This document shows, piece after piece, positions 10,024-19,499 of a stretch of DNA of 64,000 nucleotides (the first letter of the stretch is position 1; each line of letters begins with the position of its first letter). Origin of the DNA: Photobacterium alginatilyticum (lineage in GTDB: Bacteria; Pseudomonadota; Gammaproteobacteria; Enterobacterales; Vibrionaceae). The notes beneath the pieces were generated by a model that was not told the origin of the DNA, searched no databases, and saw only the letters and a program-made list of their open reading frames with translations. The translations under genes were made by a program, and so were the position numbers. The stretch is from positions 124,001 to 188,000 of the forward strand of contig NZ_RSEJ01000006.1 in the NCBI RefSeq assembly GCF_009910675.1. The letters run 5' to 3'.

Positions 10024-10179
10024 ATAAATACCTTAACACATCCTTGGTTTAAGGATTTCAGCAACTACAACTCAATCCTTGCAATATCTATTAGCTTAGG
10101 TGAAATTAACCCACTTACCAACCATTGGGACAACCTGATTAATCAGCAGCCATTCATAACACGACATTAAAATAGCAAC

Positions 10180-11520
10180 TCACATCACTCCGGGATTATT
10201 ACTTAAGGCAATATCATCCACTTTATTTCTTTCGCCAATATCTTGCCGAGTCGAGATAATTAGACTAATCGACACACCGATTATTGCCCAATAAAATTCC
10301 AAGTAGGCTAACGATACGGCGGCCCCGGCCGAACCATAGGCAATAATGGTTAGCTGGAGCATTCTGGCAAGGTGCACTCTCCATCGATACCCTTCCCCTA
10401 AAGGCCCGACAGTTTTTGCCACCCAACCTAACCGAATAAAACAACTTGCCATAATAGTGAGATATAAAACCAGACCGAGCACACCATGATCGCCCAAAAC
10501 CTGGAAATAGATACTATGGGCAGCCCATCCTGAGTCATCAGAGGGGAGCGGTGTCTCAATGATAAAGTCCAGCTTATCGAATTCCTGAGCTTTCTCTTGC
10601 CAAATATAGCCGTAGGAGCCCGTTTTGAACCCACCGCCTAACAAGGGCCTGTCCATCGCGAGCAAGGTGTGGACTTTCCATGAATTCAGTCTGGTAATAA
10701 ATGAATTATCTTCCGTTGCCGTTTCTATGGTATTCATTCTGCTATACCAATCCTGGGAGAGGTAAAGTGCGGCAATACCCACAACAATCAGTATGCCTGA
10801 AGTGACGAGAACCTTATGGTTTGAGCGGAACCAGTAATAGCCACCCACAACCAACAACCCGATAAACCCACCTCGGGAGTGAGTGCCAAGAACGGCAATA
10901 ATGCACAAGCATAAGATGCCAATCAGCCCTATTTTCGACCATTTGCTACTCGTTACCTGGATAAGAAACATATTGACAGGAATGAGCATACACAAAGCAA
11001 CTGCGAAATGATTATTATCCGACAGCAGGTGTCCCTGCGGACCGACAATTTTATGCGCACCTCCCGTAATAATAAACTTCAGGCTTTCCACGGCTCCAAG
11101 AAAGCCGACCGAGAGTACTATCACCCAGCAAAACAACTCTAATTCGTTCTTTTTCCTCACGCACAAGATAATCATCATGGTCAGCAATAACTTTTTGGTT
11201 AGCTTGATCCATTCATCCCATACCAGATCGGGTATGCCAATGGTTAATACCGTGGTGAGAATGGTATGAAACCAGAATAATGCTACGCACAAGAAGCCGA
11301 AATCCAATCCCACCTTCTTTTTATTGGATTGAAATAAATACCCGATCAAAGCGGTGAATGCAAAAATACTATTAAAGCTAATATTTTGGGCAAAGCCATA
11401 AAGCCAATGAACAGGGACAAACAATCCGACCCATAACCAAAGTGCGACAGCAACATAAGGCTTCTTTAGCGAAAGGTATATCAAATAAATCGAAATAATC
11501 AGAAAAACAATATCCCTCAT
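10180..11520 (-). CDS. O-antigen ligase/polymerase-like membrane protein, exosortase-A-associated type
   Basis: A 446-residue protein with about ten hydrophobic segments. The start MRDIVFLIISIYLIYLSLKK followed by PYVAVALWLWVGLFVPVHW is the hallmark of the exosortase-A-associated O-glycosylation ligase family (TIGR03097). The Wzy_C/WaaL core is visible as GTHSRGGFIGLL and the periplasmic loop with RPLLGGGFKTGSYGY and DSGWAAHSIYFQVLGDHG. It probably acts as the polymerase or ligase of the cluster. Its ATG overlaps the stop of the 61-codon frame upstream (ATGA). Confidence 0.87.
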   Translation of the reverse strand: MRDIVFLIISIYLIYLSLKKPYVAVALWLWVGLFVPVHWLYGFAQNISFNSIFAFTALIGYLFQSNKKKVGLDFGFLCVALFWFHTILTTVLTIGIPDLVWDEWIKLTKKLLLTMMIILCVRKKNELELFCWVIVLSVGFLGAVESLKFIITGGAHKIVGPQGHLLSDNNHFAVALCMLIPVNMFLIQVTSSKWSKIGLIGILCLCIIAVLGTHSRGGFIGLLVVGGYYWFRSNHKVLVTSGILIVVGIAALYLSQDWYSRMNTIETATEDNSFITRLNSWKVHTLLAMDRPLLGGGFKTGSYGYIWQEKAQEFDKLDFIIETPLPSDDSGWAAHSIYFQVLGDHGVLGLVLYLTIMASCFIRLGWVAKTVGPLGEGYRWRVHLARMLQLTIIAYGSAGAAVSLAYLEFYWAIIGVSISLIISTRQDIGERNKVDDIALSNNPGVM

Positions 11521-11702
11521 CGTTTTTCCCTCTGTTCAGGCAGCCTATTATTATCTTCGTTTTCTTTTATCTCATCGAGCTTTAACGATTGACGGCATCT
11601 ATAGGCTAACATTACCAAACAAAATACAAATAATAATGATTCCATAGTCTTTCTCCATGAGATGCCGCAACATACAGCGTCAAGTATTCGGTAACGCTTC
11701 AC
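11517..11702 (-). CDS. Possible small membrane protein, overlapping both neighbours
   Basis: A 61-codon frame that fills exactly the gap between the flippase and the ligase. It starts with GTG overlapping the flippase TGA (GTGA) and ends with TGA overlapping the ligase ATG (ATGA). From the internal ATG (codon 20) it would encode a 42-residue peptide, MESLLFVFCLVMLAYRC plus a charged tail: one membrane helix and a cytoplasmic acidic/basic tail. No family recognised. The double overlap argues for a translated coupling gene, but the frame could be chance. Confidence 0.45.
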   Translation of the reverse strand: MKRYRILDAVCCGISWRKTMESLLFVFCLVMLAYRCRQSLKLDEIKENEDNNRLPEQREKR

Positions 11703-13168
11703 ACCATCCCTAAACGCTGGCCTGCCTGTCGCCTCAGCTGCCCGACAATCACTTGAAATTCACTAATCCGCCCCTTCAGAAAATAAACAACAAACATCGT
11801 TGCTGCCGTATAGATGAAAGCACCGGAAACAATGCCCACTATCAATTGATATAGGCTGTTGTTTATAAGATTAATGATCCAATCAACTGTCTCGTACATC
11901 ACCCAGGAGCAGGATAAGGGCAGCAAGACAATCGACAGCAAATGAATGAGATTCAGCCCTACCACCACAGAATATAATCCGAACATCAATAATAAGAAAA
12001 ACAGTCCAATTAATAACCGGTTAAATGAGATAACCTCAATGGAGCTGCCTACCGACAAATACAGCATCAGCGAAATGAGTGCCACGATGACAACGTCGGC
12101 AGCAAACAAAATGTGCATCTTATTTTTAATCGTCAACACCACCGTTAAAGGCATATATACTGTCATCACCACCATTAACCCTGCCAAGTTACTCATCACA
12201 GGAATCGCATCTAACCATTGCGGGCCGAGAATAACCCTGACAAAAGGATCACTAATCACACTGACCCCGAATGCGCAGGGCATCACAACGAACATCAGTA
12301 CAGCCAACTGCTGATAGAGCGTTTGACAAAAGGCCTTGTGGTCATACTTTAGCTTGGACAGGACGGCAAAAGAGCCTCGATTGAGCGGCTCAACCACATC
12401 TGAGTACGGAAGCCATGCCAGCTCCTGGGCAAAGCTATATATTCCGAATGTGCGGCTGTTTAGCTGGCTACTTAAAATCATCACATCGATACGGGAGCGT
12501 AAATAACCCGATATGGTCGTCAAATATAGCCACTTGGAAAAGTGCCATTGCTTTTTCCACAGGCTGGTTGACCAGCGGGGACGGTAGCTGCAGACCCGAT
12601 AGCCGATAACAACCTCAATGACATTACTGAAAATAACGGCAATGACCATTGCCCAGTAGTTTTGCCATATGATAGCTATCGCTATCGAACAGACGGTACC
12701 GATCGTTTTGGCAGCAATACTGATAACAGTGGTTGTTTTAAAGTTAAGCTGCTTTTCAAACACCTCAAGGCCAATATTCCGAAAAGCCATCAGAAAAGGA
12801 ATAACAGCAACAACCTGGATCACCAGCTCGACTCTCTCCTCGTTCGTATAGATGGCTATCCAAGGAGCCGACAAGAACAACAAACAGGCGCAAGCTATCC
12901 GAAGTACCAAGTTGAGCGACCAGATACTGTTTAGGCTTTCCTCCGATATCTCGTCTTCCAGAATCACAATCCGGTTGGTACCAACAGAGGTAAATGCCAG
13001 GAAAAGATAGATAAAAAAGGAAGAGATCGCGACAATCCCAAAATCTGCCGGTGTAAGCAGCCGGGCCAGTATCAGCGTGCTGACCAAGCCTAATATTCGG
13101 TTATACCAAGTGGCTATCATTGCCCACTTGGCACCTGAGATAAGCGCGCGGCTATATTGTTTATTCAT
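11699..13168 (-). CDS. Oligosaccharide flippase (Wzx, MOP superfamily)
   Basis: A 489-residue polytopic membrane protein with 12-14 hydrophobic segments. The N-terminus ALISGAKWAMIATWYNRILGLVSTLILARLLTPADFGIVAIS is the polysaccharide biosynthesis/Wzx pattern, and PDVGxxG-like and MAFRNIGLEVFEKQLNFK segments match the MviM/Wzx-C family. It should translocate undecaprenyl-linked repeat units to the periplasm. Downstream genes overlap, indicating an operon with the ligase. Confidence 0.88.
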   Translation of the reverse strand: MNKQYSRALISGAKWAMIATWYNRILGLVSTLILARLLTPADFGIVAISSFFIYLFLAFTSVGTNRIVILEDEISEESLNSIWSLNLVLRIACACLLFLSAPWIAIYTNEERVELVIQVVAVIPFLMAFRNIGLEVFEKQLNFKTTTVISIAAKTIGTVCSIAIAIIWQNYWAMVIAVIFSNVIEVVIGYRVCSYRPRWSTSLWKKQWHFSKWLYLTTISGYLRSRIDVMILSSQLNSRTFGIYSFAQELAWLPYSDVVEPLNRGSFAVLSKLKYDHKAFCQTLYQQLAVLMFVVMPCAFGVSVISDPFVRVILGPQWLDAIPVMSNLAGLMVVMTVYMPLTVVLTIKNKMHILFAADVVIVALISLMLYLSVGSSIEVISFNRLLIGLFFLLLMFGLYSVVVGLNLIHLLSIVLLPLSCSWVMYETVDWIINLINNSLYQLIVGIVSGAFIYTAATMFVVYFLKGRISEFQVIVGQLRRQAGQRLGMV

Positions 13169-13214
13169 CTTGCAATACCTGGCATGGCTTCCCTATCCAT
13201 ACTCAATGACTCAC

Positions 13215-14171
13215 TTACAATGCCAGTTGCCTGGGAAGCATCGGCTGACCGTCAAGCTCCTCAATAAACCAGCGAACAAAGTCCCGGGTATTTGAGACAA
13301 GCTGATCTGTTTCTCTTTCATCCCTGGTATAGGATGTCAGCGCAGGTTTCACACTGGGCGAGTGGAGTGACAGTATAAATTCCCGCTGACCTATTTTTTT
13401 CTGAGAGTAGGTCAGCTGCTGCATTTCTTTCAGAGTAAAACCTTCGGGCGAAAGGCGGTATCTGCGAAGCCTCAGGCATTTACCGATAACTTTCTTTACC
13501 AAGCTGTTTTGCCACTCTGTAAAGACAGCCGAATGCCTATTGGCATAATCCTGAAAAAGAGGGAGTGCCGATAGTATCGAACAGGTATGGGGGAAATACG
13601 TAATGTCATCCCGCTCAAAAATCTTGTTGCCGTAACCGCTAAAGTCAGGCCCCTGCTGATGGGTAAAGTCACAATAGGCGCTAATACTCAAATCAACCTT
13701 ATAACCCAGCTTTACCAGACTACGCGCCGTATTTTCACCGATCCCGTATCGACCGGCCAGGTATGTCACAGGACGAGTTCCAGAAACAAACTCTATTTTT
13801 TCCGTCAGGCTGGCCAGTTTTCGATATTCCTGCTCCTTGGATAAGTTTCCCGGAAACGTGTTCACATCGGCAACGGTGCCATCTTGTTCAATCGGCGCGA
13901 GCGGCGGATTAACCCAAGGGTGCAGGTGTGCGGCAAACTCGATTATACCGTCAGCCAAACCACGGTACTTCTCAACCACGGATGCCCCTTCCTCACTGGA
14001 TATAAAAGGATAGTCCATAGCCAACGTCACTTTCGCCCCGGCATCCAGCAGCTTATCGATCAGTACAATTAACTCTTGATGGTGAGTTACTGACTGGTTG
14101 GTCGCCTTGGCACCTTTTTTCCAGTCAAACTCTTCTTCTGCGTGGATGACTACAGCAAGCCTGTAGGCCAT
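13215..14171 (-). CDS. Polysaccharide deacetylase-family protein
   Basis: 318 residues from the ATG at 14169-14171, which has a G-rich Shine-Dalgarno ahead; ten upstream codons in frame are probably untranslated. The start MAYRLAVVIHAEEEFDW, with DAGAKVTLAMDYPF and IIEFAAHLHPWVNPP (His-x-His metal site) and VTYLAGRYGIGENTARSLVKLGYKVDLSISA, is the deacetylase/glycosyl hydrolase 57-like barrel pattern of WalW-type proteins. The first catalytic Asp is replaced by Glu in HAEEEFDW. Likely modifies the polymer; substrate unknown. Second deacetylase of the locus. Confidence 0.72.
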   Translation of the reverse strand: MAYRLAVVIHAEEEFDWKKGAKATNQSVTHHQELIVLIDKLLDAGAKVTLAMDYPFISSEEGASVVEKYRGLADGIIEFAAHLHPWVNPPLAPIEQDGTVADVNTFPGNLSKEQEYRKLASLTEKIEFVSGTRPVTYLAGRYGIGENTARSLVKLGYKVDLSISAYCDFTHQQGPDFSGYGNKIFERDDITYFPHTCSILSALPLFQDYANRHSAVFTEWQNSLVKKVIGKCLRLRRYRLSPEGFTLKEMQQLTYSQKKIGQREFILSLHSPSVKPALTSYTRDERETDQLVSNTRDFVRWFIEELDGQPMLPRQLAL

Positions 14172-14430
14172 AGCATGCCCCCGAATAAATAAATACCACA
14201 CTCATCAAATTTTTCTTCTCATTGATAATGGCACAGCACACAGTTTTTAACCAAATATCAACATAAAAACCACAAATAACCGCCACCTGCACTCACAGCC
14301 ATATGCGACAATCTTAATCATCAATAGAACATTCTTGTGATTGGCTACCTATACTGATAACGAGTGGCAGCCATAAAGTAACGATCTGCTCTGCATGTTT
14401 AACGCAACACTAGCCTGAATCGGGAAATGG

Positions 14431-15798
14431 ATGAGCTATATAGTCTTTACCCATCGACGCACGTCTATCCTAATGGGGATACTGGCCTTGGTATTAGCGG
14501 GGTATTCTGCCTCCCCGGCGGCCCAGCCGAAGCTATTTCAACACCACTCACTGCCGCATGACGCAACAAGTCACTGGCCGACCGTGGGCCCGGACTGGTC
14601 GACGCAGACACTCGCTTTGCACCTTGAGAACACGGTTTTTGTTTCCGATCCAGAGATGCTGATTAAGGCACTGAAAGATGTGTTACCTGGCCAGCATATC
14701 GTCCTGAGAAACGGCACCTATCCAATCAGGGGCAAGCGCCTGAGAACCACCAAACTATCTCCGACGGCACTTCAGCCAATCACCTTGCGCGCTCTGGAAC
14801 CAGGAAAGGCCACGATTGAACTTGATAGTTCCGAGGGTCTCTACATCAACCGTCCTCACTGGCGAATATCGGGCCTGCGCTTTATCGGCAAATGCAAACA
14901 CCAGTCCCGTTGCGAACATGCTATCCATGTGGTGGGAAATGCCGGCAATACCCTTATCGAGCACAATGAGTTCATCGACTTCAATGCGGCAATTAAGGTG
15001 AACCGGGACAAGGACGCGTTTCCCGATCACGGCATTATTCGCCATAACCACTTCTTCTTCACTGCCCCCAGGGATGTTGCGAAGCCCGTCACCCCCATCA
15101 ATGTCGACCATGGCAACAACTGGCTGATCAGCCGTAATATTATCCGCGACTTTATTAAGCTGGGCGGCAACCAGGTCAGCTATGGTGCCTTTATCAAGGG
15201 AGGGTCGGTCAAAGGCGCTATAGAAAACAATCTTGTGATCTGTAATTCCACCCAGCAAGACTTTACCGGCTCTCGCATTGGCCTGTCACTGGGGGGCGGG
15301 GGAATGGCGCAGCAGCACCGCCGGGGAGAAAGTGAGGCTGAAACGGTAGAAGCCCTCATACGAAACAACATAGTCATCCGTTGCAACGATGCGGGCATCT
15401 ACATAAACAGGGGCAAGCACTCGGCAGTTAGCAATAATATCCTCTATGGGACGCAGGGCATTGATATTCGATACCCACAATCTGATACCTATGTTGCCAA
15501 TAACATCTTAAACGGCAACATCACCCAGAGAGATCGCGGCAAGGCAGATTCGAAAGCCAACCTGGTTAGCTCCCGCCGGTTTTGGTTTGGAGAGGAAGCC
15601 ATTGATAGCTGGTTCCTCTCACCGGGTGACGGTAATTTTACCGTCACGTCGGAGCAAACCAGAAAACAACTCCATTCGCACGCGGTGCCCTACCAGCTGC
15701 TTCCAGGACACGAGAACAAAGACTTTTGCGGCAATCGCATCAGCAGTAACAGCAGGTTCAGGGGCTCGTTCATGAAGGCGACGGCCTGTTTCCGTTAG
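14431..15798 (+). CDS. Secreted right-handed beta-helix protein, chondroitinase-B/alginate-lyase-like
   Basis: A 455-residue protein with a signal peptide (hydrophobic stretch at about 13-30, AGYSASPAAQP). It begins with DPEMLIKALKDVLPGQHIVLRNGTY and continues through GLYINRPHWRISGLRFIGKC, NTLIEHNEFIDFNAAIKVN, HGIIRHNHFFF and NNWLISRNIIRDF: repeated parallel-beta-helix coils. This is the PL6-like chondroitinase B fold. Genes of this type in polysaccharide loci are usually lyases or epimerase-like enzymes that trim the product. Divergent from the deacetylase. Confidence 0.75.
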   Translation: MSYIVFTHRRTSILMGILALVLAGYSASPAAQPKLFQHHSLPHDATSHWPTVGPDWSTQTLALHLENTVFVSDPEMLIKALKDVLPGQHIVLRNGTYPIRGKRLRTTKLSPTALQPITLRALEPGKATIELDSSEGLYINRPHWRISGLRFIGKCKHQSRCEHAIHVVGNAGNTLIEHNEFIDFNAAIKVNRDKDAFPDHGIIRHNHFFFTAPRDVAKPVTPINVDHGNNWLISRNIIRDFIKLGGNQVSYGAFIKGGSVKGAIENNLVICNSTQQDFTGSRIGLSLGGGGMAQQHRRGESEAETVEALIRNNIVIRCNDAGIYINRGKHSAVSNNILYGTQGIDIRYPQSDTYVANNILNGNITQRDRGKADSKANLVSSRRFWFGEEAIDSWFLSPGDGNFTVTSEQTRKQLHSHAVPYQLLPGHENKDFCGNRISSNSRFRGSFMKATACFR

Positions 15799-16948
15799 TT
15801 ATTCGCTGCTTAAGGTTTCTTAGGGAGCCTTCAACCCTAAGTGCAAAATGGGGTAACTGATAATGGTAGGTAGCAACAGGCGATTCACTATTGGCAAAGG
15901 TCTGCTTATAACGCGTCGCCCCCGCCATAAAGTCATAACTGTCCATCCCCTGTGATAGCGCCTGGTTGATTAGCAGATAATGCGCCGTCAGTCCCGGCTT
16001 TAGGTGCTTATCCTGCAGTCGATAGTTCAGTGCGCTCAGATAGAAATAGACCTGGTTGCCATAGTGAAAATTGTAAATGACTCCTATCAGCTCATCACCG
16101 GCAAAGATAGAGTGAAGCACAACCTCACCACTGTCTGTCCCCCTTTGAATCAAACAGTGGTGAAAGTGTTTAAACGTGGGGTTGGCAAAGCCGCTTTGAC
16201 CGGGCTGATCTCCCCAGCGCTCAAGATGATAAGGCTCGGCAACGGCAAGCATGCCCAGCGCCGCTTCGACCGATGCGGCAGTATCAATGGTAATCTCGCC
16301 CAGACTCTCATACCTTTTAAGGCTTCTCTTTATCTGATAGCGGCCACTTCGCGACAGGCACTGATCCAGCGACATTTGATTCGCCCTAAGAGAATTAAGA
16401 TCTAGCTTGTACGCCACTGAATCCCAAACACACCGGCGTTCCGCCCCGAGATCGAGCGCACTATCAAAAAGACCAGCCTGACTAGCCCCGACGACTAACG
16501 TACCGTTACCGACCAATGTCAGAAACACTGTTGATAGCATCGCAGTACGCACTTTTTCCGCATATTGTGGCAGTAACAGAAAATCGTTGTACTCCATGCA
16601 CAGCTTATCCCGCTCGGGATCACCTGTTCGGTGTAGGTAGTAGCTCTTTCTTGAATCGAAGGGCAGCTTGCTCTTTTGGGCCACCAGTATCCCGAGTCCG
16701 ACCACCTCACTCCCCATGCAGGCCTCGACAAGGTAACAATCTTCCACACAGCTATCTAACCATGAGCCGATCCATAACCATGACAGAAAAAAACTCGGCT
16801 GGGCCTGAGCTTCAAGCTGTCGCCAGGTTTTGGCAAGTTTGTCTCTATCCGGATTATAAGAAATGTCACATTGCACTGAATGGTTACCAAGTTCCATGGG
16901 TAATGGCCTCACCGATAAGACTGAAAATACCTTTTTCTGCATAAGCAT
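15770..16948 (-). CDS. FemAB/CelD-like GNAT acyltransferase
   Basis: A 392-residue cytoplasmic protein of the BioF2-like/CelD family (PF13480). FFLSWLWIGSWLD opens the first GNAT half. The second half contains YQIKRSLKRYESLGEI, HFHHCLIQRGTDSGEVVLHSIFAGDELIGVIYNFHYGNQVYFYLSALN and LTAHYLLINQALSQGMDSYDFMAGATRYKQTFA. Such enzymes acylate or aminoacylate sugar intermediates, and FemAB-like proteins are a regular part of XrtA-type clusters (TIGR03019). Overlaps the 3' end of the convergent beta-helix gene by 29 bases. Confidence 0.8.
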   Translation of the reverse strand: MLMQKKVFSVLSVRPLPMELGNHSVQCDISYNPDRDKLAKTWRQLEAQAQPSFFLSWLWIGSWLDSCVEDCYLVEACMGSEVVGLGILVAQKSKLPFDSRKSYYLHRTGDPERDKLCMEYNDFLLLPQYAEKVRTAMLSTVFLTLVGNGTLVVGASQAGLFDSALDLGAERRCVWDSVAYKLDLNSLRANQMSLDQCLSRSGRYQIKRSLKRYESLGEITIDTAASVEAALGMLAVAEPYHLERWGDQPGQSGFANPTFKHFHHCLIQRGTDSGEVVLHSIFAGDELIGVIYNFHYGNQVYFYLSALNYRLQDKHLKPGLTAHYLLINQALSQGMDSYDFMAGATRYKQTFANSESPVATYHYQLPHFALRVEGSLRNLKQRITNGNRPSPS

Positions 16949-17060
16949 AGCAGTAAGCTCATGGGTAAGTTGGGGGATAGGAGATTTTAACCCGGTCGAA
17001 TTTCACCCGGCTGACTATTATAAAAAAATGATGGACGTATTTAACACTCAAGGTAAATGT

Positions 17061-17120
17061 ATGAACAAGGCAAGCCGTTTGCCCTCTTTCGTTGAGAGGC
17101 GACTGGGTGGCAGTCAATGA
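17061..17120 (+). CDS. Possible 19-residue leader peptide ahead of the VanZ-like gene
   Basis: An ATG with AAGG ten bases ahead opens the frame MNKASRLPSFVERRLGGSQ, which stops in a TGA overlapping the ATG of the next gene (ATGA). It could be a translational coupling leader, but at this length it may be chance. Confidence 0.25.
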   Translation: MNKASRLPSFVERRLGGSQ

Positions 17121-17515
17121 TAGTCAAACGCATTCCCTTCCTATGGCTGACACTGGTTTGTTACTCCCTTTTCATAACCTATGTCTCACTCATGTCTGGT
17201 CACGGGGAAGGTGACTTTACCGAACTCAAGCAATACAAAATACCGCATCTTGACAAACTGCTTCACGTTGCTGCCTATTGGCTCTATGCCTTGCTTGCCT
17301 TATTGGCATCCAGAGACATCCACAGACGCTGGCTGGTAGGTTGCTTGCTTCTCTTACTGATTTTTCACGGTACGGTATTGGAATATCTTCAGATCACGCT
17401 GACTGTCGGCCGGGAGGCCTCGCTACCGGATATTGTTGCTAACTCGACCGGGATTGTCCTTGGCTACGTGACAATGCTGATTTACCAGCACTTCCAAGCT
17501 CACCAGCATGGTTAA
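17117..17515 (+). CDS. VanZ-like family membrane protein
   Basis: A 132-residue protein with four hydrophobic helices. Motifs are YVSLMSGHG, IPHLDKLLHVAAYWLYALLALL and the VanZ-like VLEYLQITLTVGREASLPDIVANSTGIVLG. VanZ-like proteins occur regularly in exosortase and exopolysaccharide loci; function unknown. Converges on the nucleotidyltransferase gene with a 4-base overlap. Confidence 0.82.
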   Translation: MIVKRIPFLWLTLVCYSLFITYVSLMSGHGEGDFTELKQYKIPHLDKLLHVAAYWLYALLALLASRDIHRRWLVGCLLLLLIFHGTVLEYLQITLTVGREASLPDIVANSTGIVLGYVTMLIYQHFQAHQHG

Positions 17516-18621
17516 ATCATCAGATCCGACTCGTCCTTCTTTACCGGATTGAGCCGATACAAGCCTTTTCTGATTAAATGTGGGACCAGTTTGGACAACG
17601 GTAAGCGTTTCAGGTGTCCTCTTAAATACAGCACAAACACATACCACTGATCACCCCGTTCATGATGAACAGGATATATCGAGCTAAAGACTTTCTTAAA
17701 CGCAGGATCGATCAGACGGAACACCAGCGGCCCCGGTTTGAACTGTTCATAAAAAGCCAGCACCTCTGCCGGCACATCTAGCTGGTAATATTGGCGGCAA
17801 TAACGAAGAGCATAATACATGCTTTCACCATTGCCGATTGACTGCTGTAGCCGAACGAGCTTATCCCAAAAGCCAGGCTGCTGACTAAAATGGCGAATGA
17901 GCTGGAAGATATCAAAAAGATCTCTCACCCCTTTATGAAACTCACTCTCATAAAAAAGATGTATCACGCTATGAAGAACCATAGCTTCCGGACTGAGCAC
18001 CCTGGCACCGCTATCATCAGAAAGCGCCTGAGTATGGCTATGCAAGATTACCGGATCCGGGCCATGGCGCAATATCGAGGGCAGGATATTGAAATGCACA
18101 TCCAGTTCGGTCTGGCGATCGAAGTGTTTTAACGGCGGGATCTCCTGCGAATAGTTTCGGTAGAATTTATCATCATAGTCGGTCATGGTTTTATGCATCC
18201 AGCCATGCGCCACCAGGGCATGCTCTGCCGTTTCAATCTGCGCCTGGGGAACCAGAATATCAATATCGCTCATGATCCGGCCCCGCATATACTCAAAACC
18301 CGACAGCTGATAAGCCGCCCCCTTCAAGTAGACCCAGCGCACGCCTGACTGGCTAAATAGCGTGCTAACGTGGCGATGCTCTTGCTCTAGCAGCCGGATT
18401 TGATTGGTATAGGTGTATTCAGCAGACAAAACATGCCGCTGAAATTCAACCGGAAGATCAAACCAGACATCCGCCTGTTCACACAGCCACCTAAGCTGCG
18501 CCAGCATATTGTAGAACCGTGCTTCAGCAACAATCTGTGACAGCTCACGAGGATTCATGGAAAGCAACGTGGTGGGGCTTCGAAGAATATCGACCAGTTT
18601 TACCGCCGTTATTTTTTTCAT
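17512..18621 (-). CDS. Nucleotidyltransferase-family protein of the HPr-rel-A type cassette
   Basis: 369 residues. The key motif VRWVYLKGAAYQLSGFEYM...RIMSDIDILVP is the GS-like/DxD nucleotidyltransferase core of the NTP_transf_5 family (PF14907). It is followed by HFDRQTELDVHFNIL, a third acidic position, and LHSVIHLFYESEFHKGVRDLFDIFQL. The start at 18621 has AGGA nine bases ahead; an ATG nine bases earlier is also open. The N-terminal LVDILRSPTTLLSMNPREL fits the family, so the roughly 77-base overlap with the kinase gene looks real. Substrate unknown; last gene of the four-gene operon. Confidence 0.75.
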   Translation of the reverse strand: MKKITAVKLVDILRSPTTLLSMNPRELSQIVAEARFYNMLAQLRWLCEQADVWFDLPVEFQRHVLSAEYTYTNQIRLLEQEHRHVSTLFSQSGVRWVYLKGAAYQLSGFEYMRGRIMSDIDILVPQAQIETAEHALVAHGWMHKTMTDYDDKFYRNYSQEIPPLKHFDRQTELDVHFNILPSILRHGPDPVILHSHTQALSDDSGARVLSPEAMVLHSVIHLFYESEFHKGVRDLFDIFQLIRHFSQQPGFWDKLVRLQQSIGNGESMYYALRYCRQYYQLDVPAEVLAFYEQFKPGPLVFRLIDPAFKKVFSSIYPVHHERGDQWYVFVLYLRGHLKRLPLSKLVPHLIRKGLYRLNPVKKDESDLMI

Positions 18622-19489
18622 CAATCCCATTCCTGATTGCCGCTTCGCAATCTGCTAGCTGGTTGTATTCTATATAGAGTGCATCCGCCCCCTGAATCAC
18701 CTGCCTGGCGCAGGCAAACCCCGTCTGGTTCAGCAAACCAAAATTGAAACTATTGCCAATCAGCTCCATCAGCGCTTCGCACTTCTCGACCTTTTCGACA
18801 TAACACCGCTCATTCGCCGAGTACTTTACGAATACGATGAGCGATATCGGCGCTGTGATATGGGCATTAACCACGCTCGATGACGGCGGCTTGACCAGAC
18901 AAACCTTGCCTTTCGACGTATCGGCGATTTCCTCGCTAAAGCTAGAGGCGGGAAAAAACGCCCGCGCCAGATCAATGGCGGCATTTTTTAAGTTTATCGG
19001 TCGAGCCAAGCCATATAGCTGCTTAGTTTCCGGGCAGATCAACGCCAGTTCATCCGAGAGTAAGCGCCACCCCTGTGAAACCAGGAAAGCACAGAGGGTG
19101 CTTTTTCCGGCTCCGGAAGGGGCTGATATAATGATCCCCTTACCGTTTTTTTCCAAGGTCGCGGCATGAATAATCAGATATTGATGCGCATGGTTGGCAA
19201 TCAGCCAGTTCATCCCCCACTCCAGCATAGCCGGCGCCTGGTTGAGCGGAAGCGGCCTGAACGGTTCGCCGCCATTAAAATAAAATCGGACCTGCGGTTT
19301 TATCCAGCGACGTCCAAACGCCCCCGGCATGATTGCCACATGAAAATCGATAAAATGTGACTCGTTGACATCCAGTAAGGCACCCTGGTAATGGGAGTGC
19401 AAATAACGCTGGACACTGGGGATTGATGTCTTGATCTCGACAATGAATGGACCGGTTTGCAAATAAAAGCATTTCGTTGAAGAGAGCAT
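18545..19489 (-). CDS. HPr kinase/phosphorylase-related kinase (HprK-rel-A type)
   Basis: 314 residues from the ATG at 19487-19489. An upstream extension of 41 codons would run back through the preceding PqqD-like gene and is rejected. The P-loop is IIISAPSGAGKSTLCAFLV, preceded by LIIHAATLEKNGKG and followed by WRLLSDELALICPETKQLYGLARPINLKN, which matches HPr kinase-like proteins of TIGR04352. True HPr kinase phosphorylates Ser46 of HPr; here no HPr gene is adjacent, and the family probably acts on another target. The last 25 residues (after IRNGID) are read across the start of the nucleotidyltransferase gene. Confidence 0.8.
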   Translation of the reverse strand: MLSSTKCFYLQTGPFIVEIKTSIPSVQRYLHSHYQGALLDVNESHFIDFHVAIMPGAFGRRWIKPQVRFYFNGGEPFRPLPLNQAPAMLEWGMNWLIANHAHQYLIIHAATLEKNGKGIIISAPSGAGKSTLCAFLVSQGWRLLSDELALICPETKQLYGLARPINLKNAAIDLARAFFPASSFSEEIADTSKGKVCLVKPPSSSVVNAHITAPISLIVFVKYSANERCYVEKVEKCEALMELIGNSFNFGLLNQTGFACARQVIQGADALYIEYNQLADCEAAIRNGIDEKNNGGKTGRYSSKPHHVAFHESS

Positions 19490-19499
19490 CCTGCGGTCC

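Noticed and set aside
14202..14430. TGGCACAG resembling a sigma-54 -24 element
   Set aside because: No GC at the required -12 distance.
16863..17060. N-terminal part of an 85-codon frame
   Set aside because: It is antisense to the FemAB-like gene start; only the last 19 codons have an independent ribosome site.
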